Both the position numbers and the translations under genes were made by a program. A model generated the notes under the pieces. That model was not told the DNA's origin and searched no databases. It saw only the letters and a program-made list of their open reading frames with translations. DNA of 23,024 bases from Plakobranchus ocellatus (lineage: Eukaryota; Mollusca; Gastropoda; Plakobranchidae), in the NCBI GenBank assembly GCA_019648995.1, contig BLXT01007982.1:3519185-3542208 (forward strand), read 5' to 3'. Shown piece after piece: positions 8,009 to 18,039 of this stretch. The first letter of the stretch is position 1, and each line of letters opens with the position of its first letter.

Positions 8009-10269
8009 CAGTGCGACATTAAAAATAATAAAATATCAAAAACTGCATATTCCTTTTTTTTTTTTTGTTGTCGGTTGGATAGAAATTTACACAAATTACT
8101 CAGTAAAGATAAAATAAAAAAGACTCTGAAATCTTATTTTCCCCCCATGTTGTAAATATTGTGGTTGTTACTTTGCTTTACAGTCTTAATTTTTCTGCTA
8201 TGGCAAAATCACATTTTGTTCACATGTAATTCTGTTAATTTTTTATATCCACGTGACAATTGATGAAAAAAAAAAGCTGTTTGTCTTAATACTTATGAAA
8301 ATGAGCAAATTGTTATTTTCAGCTTTTGGGAAAGAGGAATTGGAATAAAGCTTGATTTTTATTTTTTTTTTGCTATTGCTCACCAAGTTTTTTTTCTCTT
8401 CCCCAAAGTTGAGATTTGGCAATATTTTGGCATAGAAAAATTAGAACTACTAGCTGTGGATCTACATGCATATATCTCTATCCAGTTCCCTGCACATCAA
8501 AGAAATGTGAAATGCAGTTTCTGGCCTAGTCAGTGATTTAATGATGAAGAAGTTGACAATCCGACTTTGACTTCTTTTGGACTGGCCTGGAAACGTAAGT
8601 TTCGTGTGTGGGAAGATTGATTGATCTTAATAAAAAAAAAACGACTGTGACAGTTTCTTGAAATGCTGGCTGTTACAGTGCTATGTGGTTGATTCCCCCC
8701 TAAAAACCATTATCATCTTTTTTGTTTTATTTCTTTTGTGAATTTGTTTGTTGTATGTGCGTGTTTGCCTGAGGAGAAGTCATCTAGTCAGTTTGTCACG
8801 CACACTTTAATTCTGGCAGGGAGAAAGGTGAACTGTGGCAGTATGTGATTGACTTCAGCTGTAACTTCATCAGGAGGAGCAGGCTTAAGCCTTTAGTAAA
8901 TGGCTTGTAAAAAAAGGGGGGCATTAAACACTGTCAGATCAATTATGCAGAAATGGGCACTGAGATGGGCAAAAACATATGTTTAGACCTGAATAACCAT
9001 ATACTCAAGATCAATTTTACCACAAGCTGCCCATTTTAGGCTGAGGCATAGGTCCAAAATGCATCTAGGGTTGGAAAAAAAAATTTGGATTGGTTTTTGT
9101 GTTTGCAGTGTAGATCATATGGAAGGAGGGAGAGAGGAAAGGCAAGATAAAGAAACGAAAAGTCATCAGTGCAGGACCTGATGAAACTAACCTCAAACTT
9201 TGGGTTTTCCAAGTTTGCTCCACCAGGCTAGAAAATTTAAACCCATTGACCAATCCCAAATGTTATAATGTAATAACTCTGATCCAAACAGCACTTTGAT
9301 CTTGGATTCAGCTATTCAGTTTCTTGTCTCTTGTGAAAAGTTATCAAAAACAGGGTACTTTGTATAGGATTAGAATCCTGTGCAGAAATGTGAATGTGCT
9401 TACATGCAAATATTGTGTGCCCTTCTGTGCTGGATGAAACACCTTGTTTTTTCCCATTTGTAATGCTTGACAATATAGTGTTCATGTGGAGAACGACAAG
9501 TGAAAATGGATTTTCAAAATTTCATCTCTCTACTCGCAACAATTGGTATAACTACAAGTTGAGTTTGGCTGATAATGATATTACTTGTTTCAGTATCCTT
9601 TTCAGAATGACATATATTTTTTTTTCCAAATTATTTTGCTTTTATAACTGTTCATTGCTATTTCATCTGTATGCCAATATTTCCATCAATACTTGTGTAT
9701 GATATTTATATAAATATAATTATTCTCTGTGTGGGCGTTGTGAATGCTTTTGCTTTTTTTCTTGGCCTTTTCATTTAGGATGAAAGTGAAAATCATTTCT
9801 CAACACAATGCCAAACAATATCTGTTGCCACGGCAATCTGAACTTTAAATTTTTTATGCTACATGTATTGTTTTTTTTTATATTACTTTCTTGTATGGTG
9901 CAATGGAATAAAGCTACTGATGAAATTCACCAAAATAGTTGCATGCTTTTGCCTTTGTTCTTGTAATATTTTTTTTTCTTCGTGGAAGTAAGGATATGAT
10001 TAAAAAAAAATGATATGCAAACACTTTATGTTGACTATGTGAAACAGTTCTGATCCACCTTCACTAGTTGCTACACTGTATTACTGGGTTTCTAAAGTTT
10101 AAGGTGTCTGTCTTAGACTAGACAACAAAGACACTGCATGTCATTGGGCAAATGCACTAGAATTGCTGCCCCCCCTCACAAAGCACACATTTTCCCCAGC
10201 CTTCCTACAGGATATCCAAACATGGTCAAGTTTCCTAGCTCTAATTTCTTTTGCGAAAACAGACTGATG
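8009..10269. other. Non-coding stretch between the convergent genes
   Basis: AT-rich, with poly-T/poly-A runs and no supported exon. The longest open frame (102 codons, + strand 9394-9702) shows no domain-like pattern and is rich in Phe, Ile, Asn and Tyr, as expected from AT-rich chance frames. AATAAA occurs at 8343-8348 and, in better context, at 9907-9912. Confidence 0.55.
9907..9912 (+). terminator. Candidate distal + strand poly(A) signal
   Basis: AATAAAGC is followed within 15-50 bases by T/G-rich sequence (TAGTTGCATGCTTTTGCC, then TTTGTTCTTGT), the usual layout of a cleavage site. If it serves the Kelch gene, that 3' UTR would be about 7.7 kb. It could instead be chance. Confidence 0.25.
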
Positions 10270-10275
10270 TTTATT
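10270..10275 (-). terminator. Candidate poly(A) signal of NUBP1
   Basis: AATAAA on the minus strand about 700 bases after the NUBP1 stop. Weaker variants lie closer (TATAAA on the minus strand at 10814-10819 and 10839-10844), so the true site is undecided. Confidence 0.2.
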
Positions 10276-10982
10276 CTCTTTAAATTGTTTCTTTTCAATG
10301 CCATAATTAAAATGATAAATATCCTAGGTCAGCACTTGGTGGAATAGAAATGTTTACAGTTGTTAAGATAATAACTCCGCCACCTCTGGTACAGTGTTAA
10401 AAGGTCAGGAGTTCTCATCAAATCTTGCACAATAAATTGCACCTTTAATATTTAATTTCCTGGCACTGGCAGTGATATATTTAATCAATCTGTCTCTTAT
10501 ACTGTTACAGTGTTTTCTTTTAAATTTTGTGTTTCTATTATGTGCTGATGAAGCAGATAGGGAAAGTCCACACTTTTTGTGTTTCTAGTTTTAAAAATTT
10601 TCAATTCATAAAATTTAACAACTTTGAAATAATAAGAATTGAAGAACTTTTACATATACTGCAACAACCTACAAAAGACCCTTTTTACAGTCCTACCACA
10701 ATCACCACACATCATAATGTTACATTTGTCTTGGTTTTGATTTAGACCACAAAACAGTGCTTGTTGAATGGAGAGTAGAAAATGTAAAATAAAAAATGAG
10801 AAACCCATGACTTTTTATAAGAAAGGATATTACACATGTTTATATTTTATATAAAACAATCACAACGAATCAGGATACAATGCAGGTCAACACTACCACT
10901 GCACTGTTTCATCATCCCTAAATTGTCTGCCGATCTTGTTGAACAATGTAAGTCAACACTATTTTAGGGTGAATGTCATTCA

Positions 10983-11575
10983 TCAAGCTGTGTCCATCAT
11001 CGTCTCCCCAGTTTCATCCTCCCTCATCTGTCCGTTCGTCTCACAGAAACTGACCACCTTCTTTACAATGCTCCGGAATGCTTTGACCGCAGGGGAGTCT
11101 GGCACTTCCTCTAAGAATGATTTTCCTTCATCACAACTGCGTGCAATTCGAGGATCGAGGGGCAAAGTCCCGATGAATGTCTCTCCAAGCTCCTCACACA
11201 TTTTGGCTGCTCCCCCAGTTGTGCGGGGAAAAATGACCGACGGCTTTCTGCACGCTGGACATACAAACTCTCCCATGTTCTCTACCACACCAATCACAGC
11301 CACACCAGTCTTGCGACAGAAGTTGATTTCCTTGCGTACATCAATTAACGCCACCTGTTGGGGGGTGGTCACTATGACAGCCCCATCAATGCCTGCCCCC
11401 TGACCAGCTCCACCTCCTGTCAATAGCTGCACCAAAGACAGATGCTCGTCACTTGTGCCTGGGGGGGTGTCCACAACCAGGTAGTCAAGTCCCTCCCAAT
11501 CCACATCTCGTAAAAACTGCTTGATCAGTCCAGATTTCTTGGCCCCTCGCCATATAACAGCATCACTCAATGAAC
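10983..11575 (-). CDS. NUBP1: NUBP1 coding exon 4 (terminal)
   Basis: The acceptor is CCATCTTCAG on the minus strand (ending at 11576). The first two bases complete Gly139, then [15 protein letters not shown] begins. It holds the rest of the ATPase fold, the CPAC pair (244-247) and [20 protein letters not shown], and ends ...MMDTA with TGA at 10985-10983. It carries a GGGAGQGAG insertion before [11 protein letters not shown], where human NUBP1 has a shorter loop. The overlapping + strand frame at 10936-11403 is its shadow. Confidence 0.95.
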
Positions 11576-14500
11576 CTGAAGATGGAAAGATGAACTCGAG
11601 ATTGTTCCAAAGGAGTCATAACCTTCATCTTACATTTATTGAACTAAGTATCCTTGAGAGAGCTGCTTCTAAAAGTATGCAACTTTCATATGTGTAAGCC
11701 TCCTTTGAGATACTATTGAACAGAGTTACTATTGAGCATAAGTAACCATTGGTAACTGGTATTGAAAAATAAAAAGATCTGTCCAATGAAAAAATGAAAG
11801 CAGAGAAATGTGGGTAAAATCCCAGACTTGTCAAAATCATTCTATTATTAAGGGCAAGCACACAGAGAGTTAAAAAAAAAANNNNNNNNNNNNNNNNNNN
11901 NNNNNNNNNNNNNNNNNNNNNNNNNNNNNNNNNNNNNNNNNNNNNNNNNNNNNNNNNNNNNNNNNNNNNNNNNNNNNNNNNNNNNNNNNNNNNNNNNNNN
12001 NNNNNNNNNNNNNNNNNNNNNNNNNNNNNNNNNNNNNNNNNNNNNNNNNNNNNNNNNNNNNNNNNNNNNNNNNNNNNNNNNNNNNNNNNNNNNNNNNNNN
12101 NNNNNNNNNNNNNNNNNNNNNNNNNNNNNNNNNNNNNNNNNNNNNNNNNNNNNNNNNNNNNNNNNNNNNNNNNNNNNNNNNNNNNNNNNNNNNNNNNNNN
12201 NNNNNNNNNNNNNNNNNNNNNNNNNNNNNNNNNNNNNNNNNNNNNNNNNNNNNNNNNNNNNNNNNNNNNNNNNNNNNNNNNNNNNNNNNNNNNNNNNNNN
12301 NNNNNNNNNNNNNNNNNNNNNNNNNNNNNNNNNNNNNNNNNNNNNNNNNNNNNNNNNNNNNNNNNNNNNNNNNNNNNNNNNNNNNNNNNNNNNNNNNNNN
12401 NNNNNNNNNNNNNNNNNNNNNNNNNNNNNNNNNNNNNNNNNNNNNNNNNNNNNNNNNNNNNNNNNNNNNNNNNNNNNNNNNNNNNNNNNNNNNNNNNNNN
12501 NNNNNNNNNNNNNNNNNNNNAAAAAAAAAAAGAAAACCGCAAGCTAAAAAGGCAGCTAAAATTGACCCTACTTTAGAAGAAAAGATGTTACCTAGTAGGA
12601 AACCGACAGACATCATGGCGAGATTATCACGCACATACACTGGTGACCAGCCCGATCCACTCTGATGAACTGTCTCTCCCTCAGTGCCAAGCATGCGTGG
12701 CAAGGAAGGCCCGCAGATGTCCACATCTAGTACACCCACCTAGAGGGGAACAGGAGGGAGGGAAGTGTGAGTGCAAGAGAAAGAGAGAGAGAGAGGAGAA
12801 AGATAAATAGAAAAACAGGTGAAGAAAAAAAAATTATTTGCAAACCATTTCAATCAATTTTTACCTTATTAAAGAAATCTTGATGAATTTTGAAAGGCTG
12901 AAAACAAAGCATTTGTGACAAGATTTAGGATTCATCACCTGCCATCATTTTCATTCAGTACTGTTGTAGAGATACTGCTGTACCCAAATAAGTACATGTA
13001 AAATTGTTAAAGACCTCAGAAGCATAAAACGTAGGTCTGCTAAAAATTTCACTACTTTACTAGTTTATGTACTCTACATAATTTATAAAAAAAAGTTAGG
13101 CAAATATGATTGCTTTTATGTAGTCAAGACTAAAGACAACCAATCCTGAGACTATGCCCGACAAGTTAGATGTTGCATCTAACACACTTGAGGAATATAA
13201 ATTGTTAAATCCCTATAATTTTATTTTTCTTTAAATACTTTTTAGATAACTATGAAAGCATATAAATCTTGGTACATAATTCACATAATATTAATCAAAA
13301 TTGAAAACATGACAAAGTTCATTTTAACAAGTGCCCACTGTAAGTCTTAGCATTATGTGTCAGCTTTTCCTCATGTGTGTGTGGGCACTGCTGATGGTCA
13401 GATCTACTTACTCCAGAAACTTACAAACGCGACTGAGCTTTCCTAACACCCACTTGACCAAGGGTCATGGGTCTTTGTGAACCAATCAGAGTCAATAAAG
13501 AACACTTTCATCCAGAAATTATTACAAACGCCAGTAGTGCGCTTTCTTCACACTCGCTTGACCCAAGGGGTCAGGTGTCTCTATGTCAACCTAACAGAGT
13601 ATACTATCAAATCATAAATAGTTTTACACCAACATAAACAGAGTACGTTATCCTGCCTGACCTAATGATTTGAAAGACTGAGAACCAATATGACTTGGGC
13701 GTGGGAATAACTCCTTAAACAACAGAGAAGCTTGATTTAAAAAGATCCAGATCAAATGGCCTGCATAGTTTGAGAGATCTTGCATCAAAAATACACCTAA
13801 ACGCGAAGATAAAACAATGAAAGGAGGAAAGGAACAAAAATGAATCTGACGAATTCAGAGTATTTTGTATTCTTGTGCACAACAAAATAAGGTGCTGAAA
13901 TCTATTGCAAATTTATGTCAACTGAAAATTAATTTTATGGATCAACCATACAAATATGTGGCTATAAAAAATGTTATAATAAAACAAAACTATGGTTAGA
14001 CAGTTTAATGCATCCAGAGTGTCCATTATCTAAGGTTAAGTGCAACTAGCATGTTTACCTATTTCAGTTTTGTGCAAAAAGATGAAATAAACCTGTTTTG
14101 ATCCTGCAGGCTCTGAAAGAAATAATTGTGGGAGGCTCACTTGTGAAAGACTATTACCTGTTTCTCGGGATCCTCTGCCAGAGCGTGGGCGAGGTGCGCT
14201 GTGAACGTACTCTTCCCAACTCCTCCTTTCCCAGATAACACCAAAACCTGCATAACAACAGAGAGTATCATAAATCAGTGCAGACAAATATTGCTATACT
14301 AAATCTAAAGTTATCAGCATAAGAAGCATCTATAGCAATAATGTTTAAAAAGTCATTCTCAGCAAGTGACTCTCAGCAGTAAAAAGTTCATTTTTGTTAT
14401 AAAAACATAGTGTTCAATCTTGATTGATTGATTGATTGACTTTTATTTAACAACTGTTACAAAGTAGGCACAAGGCCCTTTCATTTGGCCGTTGATAATA

Positions 14501-15440
14501 CAGAATTAAATTCACAAATTAATGTCAACGTCAAAAGATCAAAATTCTATTTTGGCATACGAGGCAAAATAGTGACTCAAACTAAGCAATTGAATGAGCA
14601 ATCTTCATGTTTCTAGAATTCATTTTTATTCAGTTGGCGTTAAAAGTCTTAAAAACCTTTAAAAGTATTATCAAAAGTTAATTTCAAGCATAGATACAAA
14701 TTATGAAGTTCATTTAATTGTTTACAGATTATTGCCGTTGCGTGATGTTGACAAATCAAAACCTTGTAATTTATTCCAATTCTTTAAAAAACAAAATAAA
14801 ACAAAAAAAAACTGTGCCTTTCTAAAATCTGAATATTTAATGAGTACTTTTAGATGGCTTTATAGTCAGTCAAGAATGGATACGCCTATAAATTTAATAG
14901 AAAGGAGTCCAAATGGTATATAATCTGCAAGTCACATTTTAGACAGCATACTAATCATTGAAATGTTTTAAGACCCCTTATTTTGCGGCCTTTCAATACC
15001 TCTAAGCGAGATAGTCTCAAACTTATAAATTATACCAAAGCCAAATCTATATGGGTGGTTGATTTTTCTTTGACAAAATTCTAAAACAGGAAAACTTTCA
15101 CATAAGTGTCTTTCTTTTGAAGCTTTAAGCTTTAAATATCTAATTCATTCAGCGTATCTTAAGAGTTATTTTTTTGTTTGTTTTTCTTTTTAAACATCCA
15201 ATAATCTTGTAAACTTTTCCTTTCCCCTTTCTTTCCAATAAAAGACAGGTAAAAATTTCTTACTTTGTGCTTGACATTTGACAGTTTATGTTTAATTTCC
15301 TCAATGGCTGGGTCAGGACCTTTCGGCAATGCTGAGCAAATGGACTGGTTAGGACATCCAGCGCATGCCTCAGCTTTCCCAGCTGCTTCACTGTTAGTGC
15401 CTGGGCAATGTTCAGGAGCATTTTCAGGAACTGTGGACAT
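10983..15440 (-). CDS. NUBP1: Cytosolic Fe-S cluster assembly factor NUBP1 (Nbp35), complete, four coding exons
   Basis: Joining 15440-15264, 14247-14158, 12739-12592 and 11575-10983 gives 335 residues. Close similarity to animal NUBP1 is seen throughout. Residues 12, 26, 29 and 35 form the N-terminal C-x13-C-x2-C-x5-C cluster site that separates NUBP1/Nbp35 from NUBP2/Cfd1. Residues 65-73 (GKGGVGKST) are the deviant Walker A loop, DVDICGPS lies at 94-101, [12 protein letters not shown] at 172-183, and C244-x2-C247 is the bridging-cluster pair. In other eukaryotes NUBP1 with NUBP2 forms the scaffold that builds 4Fe-4S clusters in the cytosol for apo-proteins. Human NUBP1, as I recall it, is 320 residues; a Gly-rich loop at 192-200 and a longer tail explain most of the extra length. 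An in-frame TGA at 15455-15453 and A at -3 support the chosen start. Confidence 0.95.
11576..12591 (-). other. NUBP1 intron 3 with assembly gap
   Basis: Phase 1 intron with donor G|GTAACA at 12592/12591. Most of it is a run of N (11882-12520). Long frames called through the N are artefacts. Confidence 0.9.
11882..12520. other. Assembly gap (639 N)
   Basis: The unknown bases are bordered by an A10 tract on the left and an A11 tract on the right, suggesting the assembly broke at homopolymer or repeat sequence. The gap is wholly intronic, so the NUBP1 protein is unaffected. Confidence 0.98.
12592..12739 (-). CDS. NUBP1: NUBP1 coding exon 3
   Basis: Residues 90-138 plus the first base of codon 139. 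The minus-strand acceptor is CCCCTCTAG just before 12739. It encodes [18 protein letters not shown], then [16 protein letters not shown] and AMMSVGFLL, typical of NUBP1 after the Walker A exon. The donor is GTAACA. Confidence 0.95.
12740..14157 (-). other. NUBP1 intron 2
   Basis: Phase 0 intron of 1,418 bases with donor CAG|GTAATA. It contains an AGAG-rich run (about 12775-12800) and a 99-base tandem duplication at 13411-13610. No other feature is recognised. Confidence 0.9.
13411..13610. repeat. 99-bp tandem duplication in NUBP1 intron 2
   Basis: Two diverged copies start with CCAGAAA at 13413 and 13512. Both then show TACAAACGC, GCTTTC, ACTTGACC or GCTTGACC with AAGGG(G)TCA, GTCT, and a CAGAGT word near the end. 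The regular 99-base offset points to a local duplication of about one unit. Confidence 0.7.
14158..14247 (-). CDS. NUBP1: NUBP1 coding exon 2 (Walker A exon)
   Basis: Exactly 30 codons (residues 60-89) flanked by phase 0 introns: [20 protein letters not shown] and on to EDPEKQ. The acceptor on the minus strand is TTGTTATGCAG, the donor GTAATA. It holds the KGGVGKST nucleotide-binding loop. The 83-codon frame that runs through it in another phase is spurious. Confidence 0.95.
14248..15263 (-). other. NUBP1 intron 1
   Basis: Phase 0 intron of 1,016 bases with donor GTAAGA. It contains the LINE-tail-like sequence at 14420-14500; the rest is AT-rich with no supported feature. Confidence 0.9.
14420..14500 (-). 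mobile_element. Probable 3' tail of a LINE with (TCAA)n end
   Basis: On the minus strand GGCC-AAATGAAAG-GGCC (a short stem-loop) is followed by TTGTAACAGTTGTTAAATAA, AAG and five TCAA units. A 3' UTR ending in a small hairpin, an A-rich stretch and a 4-bp repeat is typical of invertebrate LINE insertions, which are usually 5'-truncated. I see no reverse-transcriptase frame, so the family is unknown. Confidence 0.4.
15264..15440 (-). CDS. NUBP1: NUBP1 coding exon 1
   Basis: Residues 1-59, starting [14 protein letters not shown] and ending [10 protein letters not shown] before the donor GTAAGA. It holds the four N-terminal cysteines (C12, C26, C29, C35) and AIEEIKHKL, which matches the family's AIEEIK segment just before the P-loop. 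The ATG has A at -3, and the next upstream in-frame codon of interest is a TGA at 15455-15453, so the start cannot lie further up within this exon. Confidence 0.95.
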
Positions 15441-15455
15441 TGTTTCTCTCTCTCA

Positions 15456-18039
15456 CAAAGGAAGCCAAAATTAGTTTTCAATAAGTGGGATAATATCCAC
15501 ACTTGATCTTTAGTCTTAAACCCGCTTGCTGTGAAAATCTTGTCTCCAGAGCTTGATACAGCCTCCTAAACAGATATATATATAGTAAAGATTTGCTTTA
15601 GGGCCTAAATGTCAAGATTTTACGATAAACTAAATAACAATTTTAAAATGATTTTTTTTCATGAGATTCCTGTGAAATGCTACACTAGAAACAGGTATCA
15701 GCATTCTTTACAGTCATACAGTCACAATATTACCTAACCCTCTTGGAGCAATGGACCACAACTGTGGCTTGAGATAGATGGTTTCTGACAAGTAGGGATT
15801 TTATTCTATGCATCTAGGATAATAAAATATAGGATACTTTTTGGGGGTACTTTTTATGGCTTTTCCTTTAAAGGTACGATTTACGTTTTGCTATGCTTTG
15901 GTTTTAAATTTCTAATAACATCATTAAAAAAAAGAAATTTTAATTACCCTTATTTCTTAATTTCAAGTTTGTGAATAAGAGAACTGAGTGATGAGAAATA
16001 CATGTAACCAAAAAAACTTGACAAAAATATACAAAAATGAAATTTCTCATTGAAAAACAACAGGTATGCATTCAGGTAGGTCAAAAAAACCGTTCAACCC
16101 ATTTTCAATCCTCCTGTCCTCAGATAGTAAAATTGAAACTATATGTAAACCCACAATGGGCTAAACGCTAATTTCCATGTCAATTATTTGATTCAATAAA
16201 AAAAATTAATTACTTTTTCTGTGGCTATGTGTGTTCTTGACAATATTAATTAAACTATTCTAACAAGACAATGCTGTTTTATTCTAGTCTTACATTAAAA
16301 AACAGAACAATGGTTTTTGCAAGGATCTGCAATAACAACACACTTTATATCCCTTTTGTATTGCTTTTGGGACGTCTCGCTGTTTAAAACTGGAAAACTA
16401 GTCAAGTTTGGCTCTTTCAAAACATTGTTTAAGTTTTTTGTTGTTTTAAACATGATCATGGAGTTCCGATGCTTACCAATGAACCACATAAACAATGGGA
16501 AATCTCCTATGATGTCAGTGTGTTGTGTGTCGCCATGAAGCATAAATTTTTAGTATTAGATATAAAGCACTTAAAATTGGTTTCTGATTAATTTTTGTTG
16601 TCTGAAATACACATGGGGTTCTACCTATCAAGAGCATATTGATGTTTAGCGATATTTTATTTTTTTATGATTTTTAACTGCTGGAGCCTCAAAAGGCGTA
16701 TACAGCCATAGTGTGTTGCTTAAATTGGATGTATGCATTTTCACTTTTGGTAACCTGTCCTCATTCTGCTAAGAGTGTGCAAATAAAATCTATTGGCAAT
16801 GTTGATTTCAGAGCAACGGATATTCCAAAACATGTAAAGTATATTTAGCGTTTAAGTTGTCTTATGTGTCACCTGGTGTATGCACGCAATGGCAGTGTAA
16901 ATCTAGACTTTTGAAGGTCACTAAAACGTAATCTGTCACACGGTTTGGCCTCTTTTACGCCTATAAATAAATTATATAAGTTCTCTTAACATATCCAATA
17001 GTTGTTCTGAGAAAACACATTAGCAATCATACGTAAAGTGACATATTTTCGTGGCTTGTGAAGAAGTAAACGAGTTTGACTGCTTTATCCAACATGCCAA
17101 CACACAAAAAGTGCATATGTATGATAACTGCAACACACTTATTGCATTTATCAGGAAAACTGACACAGGCAATGTGAGATGCTCCATTGACACAAACACA
17201 TTATCGTGAATAATTTTATTGCTTTTAATTACCTCTATGCTAATAAGCTCAAATAAAATAATAGGGTAGTCCTAGATGGAAGATGTTCACAATGTTAAAA
17301 CCTATCTCGGCTGGAATTTTCATACATAAGAGGTAAAATACATTCCTCTACATTTAATTTAAAAATTAAAGCTCTCTAGGTCAAGAGAGTTCAACATTTA
17401 AAATCAGCATTAAATTTAACACAATCTAACAAGTGTATATTTGTGGAAGCTGAAAATTTTTGCTTTTGGGACATTCTGATTTCATGTTTGTGGAACACAC
17501 CTTAAAGTTATAATCATGGTTACATGTAGTTCACAACTCTTATTTAGTTGACTATTATTTTCACTTCATTTCAAGAAAATGCAACCATGCAAAAGTACAC
17601 AAATAAATATATATATAACATTGTATTAAAAAGCTATGATGTAAATTAATCTAAAAGTCAAAACACATACAGACATTATTATTGGTTTCATCACATAACT
17701 ATCAACTGTTAATTGTGATTTAGTGCACTAAGACTAAGAGATCTCTCAATGGTCAGACATTTGTGCCGTAGCTATAACTATAAGTAAAGGTAGTCAGAAA
17801 CGGGTTGATAAGGGCAGATCTGGGGAAAGTTCGTGAAGCATGAAAGGGAGATTTTTTCTTTATGCTATAAATAGAATATTAGATCTTGTTATATAGTCCT
17901 CTTGCTACCAAAAGTGGAAATCTTTCCCAAAAATATCAATTAATTTAAGCAAATTTGAGACGGGTGTTAGTATTATAGTAAACTGGAAGGTTTAGTAAAG
18001 ATCTGTAGCAATCTAATGGTTTTAATTTTAAGATCTCCA
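15456..18039. other. Region upstream of NUBP1 with no recognised gene
   Basis: The first 100-150 bases should hold the NUBP1 5' UTR and promoter. A TA run at 15574-15584 lies about 135 bases upstream of the ATG, but there is no clear TATA/Inr layout and a 5' non-coding exon cannot be excluded. The remainder is AT-rich, with only chance frames such as the overlapping pair near 16295-16543. Confidence 0.5.

Noticed and set aside
8560..8600. Exon-like segment ending in a strong donor (AAAC|GTAAGTTT)
   Set aside because: No acceptor gives an open frame into it; stop codons lie just upstream in the protein-like frame.
10936..11403. 155-codon open frame on the + strand
   Set aside because: It is the antisense shadow of NUBP1 exon 4, whose minus-strand product is clearly homologous.
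11625..12739. Long minus-strand frames of about 300 codons
   Set aside because: Most of their length is the N gap. Only 12592-12739 is real coding sequence.
15260..15502. 80-codon minus-strand frame overlapping NUBP1 exon 1
   Set aside because: It is another phase of the same exon. The NUBP1 phase gives the four-cysteine motif and correct splicing.
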